Positions 1 through 6,759 of a stretch of 7,755 bases of DNA are shown here, piece by piece. The notes under the pieces were generated by a model. That model did no database searches. It saw only the letters and a program-made list of their open reading frames with translations, and was not told the origin of the DNA. Source of the stretch: Betaproteobacteria bacterium (GTDB lineage Bacteria; Pseudomonadota; Gammaproteobacteria; Burkholderiales; Sulfuriferulaceae). Within the stretch, counting starts at the first letter, position 1, and each line of letters starts with the position of its first letter. The stretch lies in assembly GCA_003455595.1 (NCBI GenBank), contig DMQT01000044.1, positions 8,660 through 16,414 of the forward strand. The letters are read 5' to 3'. Made by a program: the position numbers and the translations under genes.

Positions 1-153
1 ACGCTGGCGTTTGAAGCTGCGCTGGCGTCCTTCGTGAAGAGCAAGCATGCTGCCCTGCTGGAAAAAATCCAGAGCACGGGTGACATGGCGAGCGACACCG
101 AAGCCGCGTTGAGCAAAGCCATCGAGGAATTCAAGTCCTCCGCCGTCTACTGA
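1..153 (+). CDS. atpA: F0F1 ATP synthase alpha subunit, C-terminal end (partial)
   Basis: The first 50 codons of the window, in frame 1, end at a TGA at 151-153 and lack the start of the gene. The peptide runs from [11 protein letters not shown] to EEFKSSAVY and matches the C-terminal helical domain of bacterial alpha subunits, including the conserved '[10 protein letters not shown]' stretch just before the end. The alpha subunit alternates with beta in the F1 hexamer and carries the non-catalytic nucleotide sites, which lie upstream of this fragment. Only 13 bases separate its stop from the atpG start, as expected inside the atp operon. The truncation is a window edge, not a broken gene. Identity rests on both the peptide and the atpA-atpG-atpD-atpC order. 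Confidence 0.93.
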   Translation, partial: TLAFEAALASFVKSKHAALLEKIQSTGDMASDTEAALSKAIEEFKSSAVY

Positions 154-166
154 TCAGGAAGCAATC

Positions 167-1030
167 ATGGCTGCCGGAAAAGAGATACGTACCAAGATCA
201 AGAGCGTAGAAAATACGCGCAAGATCACCCGTGCCATGGAAATGGTGGCGGCTGCGAAAATGCGCAAAGCACAGGAACGCATGCGTGCAGCGCGTCCGTA
301 TGCGGAAAAAATCGGCACTGTGGCCGCCCACCTCGCCCAGGCCAACCCGGAATACAAGCATCCCTTCGTGACGCATCGTGATAACCATAAACGTGTCGGC
401 ATGATCGTGGTCACGACCGACAAGGGTTTGTGTGGCGGCTTGAACACCAACGTGCTGCGCATGGTGGTGAACAAGATGAAGCTGTGGGATGCAGAAAAGC
501 TGGGCATCGATGTCACCGCAATCGGCAACAAAGGTTTGGGCTTTTTGCAGCGTACCGGTGCAAACGTGGTGTCGCAGGTGATCGCGCTGGGGGATACCCC
601 GCACATGGATCGCCTGATCGGGCCGGTCAAGGTGATGCTGGATGCCTACATGGAAGGTCGTATTGACGCCTTGTATGTGGTGTATAACCGCTTCGTCAAC
701 ACCATGAAGCAGGAGCCAACGGCGTTACAGCTGCTGCCATTGTCCGCGCCTGAAAATGCCGATCCCGTGCATCACTGGGACTACATCTACGAGCCGGATG
801 CCAAAGCCGTGGTGGATGGCCTGTTGACGCGCTACATCGAGGCGCTGATTTATCAGGCGGTAGCCGAAAACATGGCGTGTGAACAAAGCGCGCGTATGGT
901 CGCAATGAAGGCTGCGTCTGATAACGCCAAGAGCGTCATCGGTGAGCTGAAGCTGGTTTACAACAAAACCCGCCAGGCTGCGATTACCAAAGAACTCTCC
1001 GAGATCGTGGCTGGTGCCGCGGCCGTTTAA
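167..1030 (+). CDS. atpG: F0F1 ATP synthase gamma subunit
   Basis: Gamma is the central rotor shaft of F1. It couples c-ring rotation in the membrane to conformational changes in the catalytic beta subunits. The 287-residue product has the usual proteobacterial length. The N-terminal helix has the signature '[22 protein letters not shown]' pattern (about residues 15-37), the central domain contains '[12 protein letters not shown]' (about 84-95), and the C-terminal helix contains '[13 protein letters not shown]' and ends in 'EIVAGAAAV'. These two termini form the coiled coil inside the alpha3beta3 ring. The ATG at 167 is preceded by AGGAA at 156-160. Spacing is 13 bases after atpA and 27 bases before atpD, consistent with co-transcription. 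Nothing looks truncated or unusual. Confidence 0.98.
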   Translation: MAAGKEIRTKIKSVENTRKITRAMEMVAAAKMRKAQERMRAARPYAEKIGTVAAHLAQANPEYKHPFVTHRDNHKRVGMIVVTTDKGLCGGLNTNVLRMVVNKMKLWDAEKLGIDVTAIGNKGLGFLQRTGANVVSQVIALGDTPHMDRLIGPVKVMLDAYMEGRIDALYVVYNRFVNTMKQEPTALQLLPLSAPENADPVHHWDYIYEPDAKAVVDGLLTRYIEALIYQAVAENMACEQSARMVAMKAASDNAKSVIGELKLVYNKTRQAAITKELSEIVAGAAAV

Positions 1031-2434
<1,404 letters not shown>

Positions 2435-2446
2435 TCATCCCAGTCA

Positions 2447-2469
2447 GGGTGCCGTTAAATATGGCACCC
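2447..2469 (+). other. Hairpin in the atpD-atpC intergenic gap
   Basis: GGGTGCC at 2447-2453 pairs perfectly with GGCACCC at 2463-2469 around a 9-base AT-rich loop. No U-tract follows, so it does not look like an intrinsic terminator. In other bacteria, stems between atp genes influence mRNA processing or relative translation, and such a role is possible here but inferred. It sits about 30 bases before the atpC start codon. Confidence 0.6.
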
Positions 2470-2498
2470 GCTGAGCGCAACACGGGAAAGAGAGATTT

Positions 2499-2921
2499 AT
2501 GGCCATGACCATTCATGTAGACATCGTCAGCGCAGAAGCCGCCTTGTTTTCCGGTATAGCGGAATACGTAGTGGTGCCTGCTGAAATGGGCGAAGTGGGC
2601 ATTTACCCACGTCACACGCAAATGCTGACGCGCATCAAGCCCGGTTCGGTGCGCATCAAGCGTCCTGATGTGGCGGAAGAAGAAGTGATTTATGTGTCCG
2701 GTGGTATGCTGGAAGTGCAGCCGCATATGATTACGATCCTGTCTGACACAGCGATTCGCGGTCACGATCTGGATGAAGCCAAGGCGCTGGAAGCCAAACG
2801 CCACGCTGAAGAAGCAATGCGTAACCGCGCTTCGGAAATGGACTACGCTAAAGCTCAAGTGGAGTTGGCGGAAGCGGTGGCACAACTTGCTGCTATCCAG
2901 AAACTGCGCAAGCATCATTAA
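2499..2921 (+). CDS. atpC: F0F1 ATP synthase epsilon subunit
   Basis: Epsilon binds gamma and the c-ring in the rotor and can inhibit ATP hydrolysis through its C-terminal helices. The 140-residue product has the family's two parts. The N-terminal beta-sandwich covers about residues 1-88 and includes the conserved '[16 protein letters not shown]' stretch and the 'VSGGMLEV' strand. The alanine- and glutamate-rich helical hairpin covers about 90-140 and ends in LRKHH. The ATG at 2499 follows a purine-rich GGGAAAGAGAGA stretch (2484-2495). A second in-frame ATG at 2505 would remove two residues and cannot be excluded. It is the last gene of the operon, and a strong terminator begins 13 bases after its stop. 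Confidence 0.97.
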   Translation: MAMTIHVDIVSAEAALFSGIAEYVVVPAEMGEVGIYPRHTQMLTRIKPGSVRIKRPDVAEEEVIYVSGGMLEVQPHMITILSDTAIRGHDLDEAKALEAKRHAEEAMRNRASEMDYAKAQVELAEAVAQLAAIQKLRKHH

Positions 2922-2934
2922 TTGTAGTGAACTC

Positions 2935-2964
2935 AAAAAAGGCAGCCTCAGGGCTGCCTTTTTT
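2935..2964 (+). terminator. Intrinsic terminator of the atp operon
   Basis: The stem GGCAGCC (2941-2947) pairs with GGCTGCC (2952-2958) around a 4-base TCAG loop. Six As precede the stem (2935-2940) and six Ts follow it (2959-2964). The flanking A and T runs extend the pairing to 13 bp, so it could also work on the other strand. It starts 13 bases after the atpC stop. Confidence 0.95.
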
Positions 2965-3130
2965 GTTGGCAAACGTTTCTCCTATGTAAATTGTAAATAT
3001 TCAGTGCATCAGTCTGGCTGCATCGCAATTGTTAACTTTACGCATAGCAATGCGGCAAGAGCCAGAAAAACAGTGTTCACTGCTAATATTTGAATCGCAG
3101 TCTAAATAAATGGCTGCCTACACTGATTAC
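2965..3130. other. AT-rich intergenic region upstream of mscL, no gene seen
   Basis: Between the atp terminator and the mscL ribosome site I find no convincing coding sequence or RNA gene. The stretch is more AT-rich than the flanking genes. It contains a GTAAAT repeat (2986-2991 and 2993-2998), two TGCATC copies near 3005-3025, and a small inverted repeat at 3071-3082. Because the upstream terminator is strong, the mscL promoter probably lies here. Confidence 0.6.
3081..3089 (+). promoter_or_regulatory. Possible extended -10 element for mscL
   Basis: TGCTAATAT resembles an extended -10 (TG, one base, then a hexamer matching TATAAT at 4 of 6 positions). No good -35 is present at 16-18 bases upstream, so this is a weak candidate. 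It would give a leader of roughly 50 bases before the mscL ATG. The CAGTG-TT-CACTG inverted repeat at 3071-3082 overlaps its first two bases. Confidence 0.25.
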
Positions 3131-3138
3131 AAAGGGGA
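3131..3138 (+). promoter_or_regulatory. mscL ribosome binding site
   Basis: AAAGGGGA ends 5 bases before the ATG at 3144. It decides for that start over an in-frame TTG at 3090, which would add 18 residues not seen in MscL proteins. Confidence 0.8.
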
Positions 3139-3143
3139 ACAAA

Positions 3144-3557
3144 ATGAGCTTTTTGGGTGAGTTTAAAGCGTTTGCGGTGAAGGGCAATGTAGTCGATCTG
3201 GCCGTGGCGGTGATTATTGGTGGGGCGTTTGGCAAAATCGTCGATTCGTTTGTGAAGGACATCGTGATGCCGATCATTGGTCAACTGATCGGCGGCGTGG
3301 ATTTTTCGCAACTTTATATCAATTTGAGCTCAACCCCGTATGCAACGATGGCGGAAGCGGTCAAAGCCGGGGCCCCCCTTGTTCAGTACGGGGTATTCAT
3401 CAACACCGTTGTTAATTTTGTCATCATTGCGCTGGCAATCTTTATGGCGGTGAAGGCAATGAGCAAGCTTAAAAAGGCTGAAGCACCAGTAGCGCTTGCG
3501 GCCACACCTGAAGATATTCTGTTGTTGCGCCAGATTCGCGACAGTCTGAATAAATAA
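3144..3557 (+). CDS. mscL: Large-conductance mechanosensitive channel MscL
   Basis: MscL is an inner-membrane homopentamer that opens under membrane tension and releases solutes during hypo-osmotic shock. The 137-residue product is essentially the E. coli length. It has the amphipathic N-terminal helix ([15 protein letters not shown]), the pore-lining TM1 (about 16-45, with [18 protein letters not shown]), a periplasmic loop (about 46-75), TM2 (about 77-102, with [20 protein letters not shown]), and a charged cytoplasmic helix ending in [12 protein letters not shown]. The residue equivalent to E. coli pore Gly22 is Ala22, as I recall for the M. tuberculosis channel. The gene stands alone between the atp terminator and its own terminator, with convergent transcription beyond. 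Confidence 0.97.
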   Translation: MSFLGEFKAFAVKGNVVDLAVAVIIGGAFGKIVDSFVKDIVMPIIGQLIGGVDFSQLYINLSSTPYATMAEAVKAGAPLVQYGVFINTVVNFVIIALAIFMAVKAMSKLKKAEAPVALAATPEDILLLRQIRDSLNK

Positions 3558-3570
3558 GCGTCCAGTAATT

Positions 3571-3608
3571 GCAAACGCCCCGCTGGCTCAGTCAAAGGGG
3601 CGTTTTGC
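3571..3608. terminator. Hairpin terminator shared by mscL and the convergent SDR gene
   Basis: AAACGCCCC (3573-3581) pairs with GGGGCGTTT (3597-3605) around a 15-base loop, and TTTT follows the GC stem on the + strand (3603-3606). It begins 15 bases after the mscL stop. The minus-strand gene's stop codon (3588-3590) lies in the loop, and its last sense codons form the right arm. On the minus strand the stem is followed by only TTT, so termination that way may be weaker. Confidence 0.75.
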
Positions 3609-4463
3609 ATTCAGGGTAGCCTCAACGTCAGGGAAATTCAGGCACACACGTAGCTCGTGCTTGATACGCACATTGGTCATGCGGCGCGATTCCTGCATGA
3701 ATGAGAGGCGTGAGGCGGGCAAGCTTGTTTCCGCCACGCTGCGACTTATGCGTGGCGGGTAAGGCAAACCGAAGGCGCTGGCCACGCGGTCAAAATAGTC
3801 GCCCATCTTGAGGGCACTGTCGTCACTGGCGTGATAGACCCGTCCGGCTTGACCATGGTGCAGCGCATGCACAGCAATCAGTGCCAGATCATCGGCATGA
3901 ATATGGTTGGTAAAAACATCGTCTTCAGCGCACAACACCGGCGTGCCCTGCCGTAGTCGCTCAAGTGGCAAGCGGTCGAGTGCGTATATGCCGGGGACTC
4001 TGACAATGGGGGTGGCGATGCCATGGCGGCATCCCCATCGGCGCACCTGGGTTTCCGCATCCAGGCGCCGCACCCCGCGTGCAGATTGCGGGTGCGGGGT
4101 ACGTGTTTCATCTATCACGGCGCCGCCACAATCCCCGTACACGCCGCTGGTGCTGATATACACCAGTCGACGTGGTAAAATTGCACGCTTTCCCAGCACG
4201 GACAATAGGTTACGCGTACGCAGGTCATGCCGACCAGCAGTCGACGGCGGGGCAAAATGCAGGATCCAGTCAGCCACGCCTGCCAGCCGCTGCAGACTGG
4301 CCGCCTGATCGAGATCGCCCGGTATTGGCACGATGCCTTCGGCATGCAGGCGGTTCGCCGCCGCCGCGTTACGCGCCAGTGCGAAAATACGGTGTTTGGG
4401 CAATAGCAGACGCGCGCAGCGCGTGCCGATGTCGCCGCAGCCAATAATCAAGATGTTCGCCAT
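3588..4463 (-). CDS. Atypical NAD(P)-binding SDR / epimerase-dehydratase-like protein
   Basis: The 291-residue product has an N-terminal Rossmann fold with the dinucleotide loop GCGDIG at residues 8-13, directly after MANILII. It continues with 'HFAPP' (69-73) and 'YISTSGVYGD' (102-111), which is where extended SDRs place the catalytic serine. The expected YxxxK pair appears replaced: the aligned 'RGVRRLDAE' (129-137) has Arg129 and Arg133. This resembles the YeeZ-like group of atypical SDRs, so it may be a family trait. The reaction and substrate are unknown. I chose the ATG at 4463 because it places the Rossmann strand at the N-terminus. The frame stays open to a GTG at 4520, but that would overlap the divergent gene. 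No clear Shine-Dalgarno precedes 4463. Confidence 0.85.
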   Translation of the reverse strand: MANILIIGCGDIGTRCARLLLPKHRIFALARNAAAANRLHAEGIVPIPGDLDQAASLQRLAGVADWILHFAPPSTAGRHDLRTRNLLSVLGKRAILPRRLVYISTSGVYGDCGGAVIDETRTPHPQSARGVRRLDAETQVRRWGCRHGIATPIVRVPGIYALDRLPLERLRQGTPVLCAEDDVFTNHIHADDLALIAVHALHHGQAGRVYHASDDSALKMGDYFDRVASAFGLPYPPRISRSVAETSLPASRLSFMQESRRMTNVRIKHELRVCLNFPDVEATLNAKRPFD

Positions 4464-4468
4464 AGCGT

Positions 4469-4474
4469 ATTTTA
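4469..4474 (-). promoter_or_regulatory. Possible -10 element for the SDR gene
   Basis: On the minus strand this reads TAAAAT, matching TATAAT at 5 of 6 positions. Its spacing would start transcription at or next to the ATG at 4463, giving a leaderless or near-leaderless mRNA, which fits the missing Shine-Dalgarno. I see no convincing -35, so this is weak. Confidence 0.25.
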
Positions 4475-4480
4475 AAGGAA
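4475..4480 (+). promoter_or_regulatory. Ribosome binding site of the ferredoxin reductase gene
   Basis: AAGGAA ends 4 bases before the ATG at 4485 and fixes that start. It lies in the 21-base gap between the divergent start codons. Confidence 0.75.
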
Positions 4481-4484
4481 TTTC

Positions 4485-5507
4485 ATGTCGCACCAGATTA
4501 CCATTCAGCCCAGTGGCCACACGCTTGTAGCCGAGGAAGGTGAAACCCTGCTTGCAGCTGCGCTACGAGAAGGCTTCATGCTGCCGTATGGGTGCCGAAA
4601 TGGTGCCTGCGGGACGTGCAAAGGCAAGGTGCTGAGTGGCGAGGTTGATTATGGTGAGTTTCAGTCCAGCGCCCTGAGCGATGCCGATATTGATGCAGGC
4701 AAAGCACTATTTTGCGTGGCACGGGCGCTGAGCGACGTCACTCTGGAATGTCGTGAAGTCGGCGCTGCCAAGGATATTCAAATCAAAATCCTGCCATGTC
4801 GGGTACACAAACTTGAGCGCCTGGCACACGATGTGATGGTGCTTCATCTCAAGCTGCCTGCCAATGAGCGACTACAGTTTCTAGCCGGACAATACATCGA
4901 TATTCTGCTCAAGGATGGTCAGCGCCGCAGTTTCTCGCTGGCCAATGCACCCCACAATGATGACTTCCTGCAATTACACGTACGGCATATTCCAGGCGGT
5001 GCATTTTCGGATCACATCTTCAATACCATGAAAGAGAAAGATATCCTGCGCTTTGAAGGACCGCTCGGGAGCTTTTTTCTGCGCGAAGACAGCGACAAGC
5101 CGATCATATTCATGGCGGGTGGAACGGGATTTGCACCTGTCAAAGCCATGCTGGAGCATGCTTTATATCATCACAGCATGCGTGAAATGGTGCTGTACTG
5201 GGGCGCACGCCAGTTACGTGACCTGTACATGCCGCAACTGCCCAGCCAGTGGCAGCAGGAATATCCCAATTTCACCTTTATTCCGGTGTTATCCGAACCT
5301 GCGCCGGAAGATGCGTGGCCAGGCCGTACCGGCTACGTGCACGAAGCCATCCTGCATGATTTCCCCAGCTTGTCAGGCTATGAGGTGTATGCCTGCGGCG
5401 CACCCGGTATGGTCGATGTCGCACACACCGCTTTCATTCAGCAGAACTTGCCCGAAGACGCATTCTTTGCCGATGCGTTTCTATATCAGACGACAGCAAC
5501 CAAGTGA
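4485..5507 (+). CDS. Fused [2Fe-2S] ferredoxin / FAD-NAD(P)H oxidoreductase
   Basis: The 340-residue protein has three parts. A plant-type ferredoxin domain (about 1-92) has cluster ligands Cys37, Cys42, Cys45 and Cys77 in the CxxxxCxxC...C arrangement. A ferredoxin-reductase FAD-binding barrel (about 98-200) carries RSFS at 148-151. An NAD(P)-binding domain (about 204-335) has the GGTGFAP loop at 212-218 and the C-terminal 'ACGAPGMV' motif. This layout moves electrons between NAD(P)H, FAD and the iron-sulfur cluster to or from a partner. Homologues are often labelled CDP-6-deoxy-delta-3,4-glucoseen reductase (AscD/RfbI type), but no deoxysugar genes are visible, so that substrate is unsupported. 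Its stop overlaps the next start (TGATG), implying translational coupling. The acceptor is unknown. Confidence 0.93.
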   Translation: MSHQITIQPSGHTLVAEEGETLLAAALREGFMLPYGCRNGACGTCKGKVLSGEVDYGEFQSSALSDADIDAGKALFCVARALSDVTLECREVGAAKDIQIKILPCRVHKLERLAHDVMVLHLKLPANERLQFLAGQYIDILLKDGQRRSFSLANAPHNDDFLQLHVRHIPGGAFSDHIFNTMKEKDILRFEGPLGSFFLREDSDKPIIFMAGGTGFAPVKAMLEHALYHHSMREMVLYWGARQLRDLYMPQLPSQWQQEYPNFTFIPVLSEPAPEDAWPGRTGYVHEAILHDFPSLSGYEVYACGAPGMVDVAHTAFIQQNLPEDAFFADAFLYQTTATK

Positions 5508-6700
5508 TGGGGTCAATTCCGCTGGAATTCGTGCTGTTCGCAGCGACGCTGGCGGGGGTGGCGATTCTGCACCAGCGTAATCTGGAAGTGGCGCTAGTCG
5601 GACTGGTGGCCATCAGCGCGTACAAATGGATTGCGTTCGACTACGGACTGGCAACGCATTTTCTGCACGAGTGGAAACTGGTGCTTAACCTGTTGGGCCT
5701 GCTGCTCGGTTTCGCCATACTCGCGCGTCATTTTGAGGATTCCGGCGTGCCGGATCTGATGCCGCGCATTCTGCCGGATGACTGGAAAGGCGGCTTCCTG
5801 CTGTTGATCCTGGTAGCGCTGATGTCCACTTTTCTCGACAATATCGCTGCCGCCATCCTCGGCGGCGTGGTGGCGCGCAAGGTGTTCGCAGGCCGCGTCA
5901 GCATTGGCTACCTGGCCGCCATCGTTGCCGCGAGCAATGCCGGTGGCGCAGGTTCGGTAGTGGGCGACACCACGACCACCATGATGTGGATTGCCGGCGT
6001 GCCCGCATTGCATGTTACTGACGCGTTTATCGCATCAGCGGTGGCATTGTTGATCGTCGGATTTTTTGCCAGTCGCGCCCAGCATCGTTATCAGCCAATA
6101 CAAGCCGCGCCGCGCCGGGATGCGCACGTGGATGTCGAAGAGTTGGGCGTATTGAGTGTGGTGGTTTTGACGCGCGTGCTGGCGACCGGGCTGATTATTG
6201 GCGGTGCAGTCGCGGGTAATGTGCTGATCGAATTTCCTGCGTTGGGTGCGTGGATTGCCGTGCTGATCGGCGGCCTGTTGCATCCGATTCCCTGGAGCGA
6301 GGCAAAAAACGCCTGGAAGGGCGCTGTATTCCTTATTGCGCTGGTGTTGAGCGCGTCGCTCATGCCGGTTGCGGCGCTGCCACCTGCCAGCTGGCACACC
6401 ACGCTGGGGCTGGGCTTTGTCAGTGCCGTGTTCGACAACATTCCGCTTACCGCATTGGCGTTAAAACAGGGTGGTTATGACTGGGGCATGCTGGCATTTG
6501 CGGTCGGCTACGGTGGCTCGATGATCTGGTTCGGTTCGTCCGCCGGGGTGGCGATCAGCAATGGCTTTCCTGAGGCCAAAAACACCTGGCAGTGGATCAG
6601 GCGGGGCTGGTTTGTGCCGGTCGGCTACCTGTTGGGATTCTTCGTGTTGCTGGCGCTACTAGGCTGGCGTCCGGATGCGTTGAAAGTGACGCTTTCTTAG
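5507..6700 (+). CDS. NhaD/CitM-like ion transporter superfamily membrane protein (putative Na+/H+ antiporter)
   Basis: The 397-residue, highly hydrophobic product has roughly ten to twelve membrane segments. It shows the two-fold pattern of the ion transporter superfamily: 'FLDNIAAAILGG' (Asp111-Asn112) in the first half and 'FDNIPLTALAL' (Asp310-Asn311) in the second. Each is followed by a glycine-rich re-entrant-type segment, 'NAGGAGSVVGDTTTT' (144-158) and 'VGYGGSMIWFGSSAG' (about 333-347). The NAGG...GD-TTT signature is closest to NhaD-type sodium/proton antiporters, but ArsB and citrate-type carriers share the fold, so the substrate is uncertain. The ATG at 5507 overlaps the upstream TGA by one base. 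A GTG at 5504, adding one residue, is the alternative. There is no clear separate Shine-Dalgarno, so coupling to the reductase is likely. Confidence 0.85.
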   Translation: MGSIPLEFVLFAATLAGVAILHQRNLEVALVGLVAISAYKWIAFDYGLATHFLHEWKLVLNLLGLLLGFAILARHFEDSGVPDLMPRILPDDWKGGFLLLILVALMSTFLDNIAAAILGGVVARKVFAGRVSIGYLAAIVAASNAGGAGSVVGDTTTTMMWIAGVPALHVTDAFIASAVALLIVGFFASRAQHRYQPIQAAPRRDAHVDVEELGVLSVVVLTRVLATGLIIGGAVAGNVLIEFPALGAWIAVLIGGLLHPIPWSEAKNAWKGAVFLIALVLSASLMPVAALPPASWHTTLGLGFVSAVFDNIPLTALALKQGGYDWGMLAFAVGYGGSMIWFGSSAGVAISNGFPEAKNTWQWIRRGWFVPVGYLLGFFVLLALLGWRPDALKVTLS

Positions 6701-6759
6701 CCTGTGAGCGGCTCCCACTGGCATGATTCTTTCGACATGTACGTGACAGAAGCAAGCCG

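Noticed and set aside
2773..3093. Open frame running from atpC through the terminator into the intergenic region
   Set aside because: It overlaps atpC in another frame, crosses the intrinsic terminator and has no ribosome site or family resemblance.
4017..4033. GATGCC/GGCATC 6-bp hairpin within the SDR gene
   Set aside because: It is a short stem inside coding sequence with no regulatory context, best explained by chance.
4072..4100. Inverted repeat ACCCCGC/GCGGGGT within the SDR gene
   Set aside because: It lies inside a well-supported coding sequence, has a 15-base loop and no T-tract, and such GC-rich pairs arise easily in this composition.
3907..4308. 133-codon + strand open frame inside the SDR gene
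   Set aside because: Its arginine- and serine-rich translation has no recognisable motif, while the opposite strand encodes a clear Rossmann-fold protein.
5594..6441. Several open minus-strand frames opposite the antiporter gene
   Set aside because: They are shadows of a GC-rich membrane-protein gene. The + strand frame has the conserved DN and glycine motifs.
6682..6696. GAAAG/CTTTC inverted repeat just before the antiporter stop codon, as a possible terminator
   Set aside because: The stem is 5 bp and AT-rich, lies before the stop codon and has no T-run after it. It would not terminate transcription before the HyfB-like gene.
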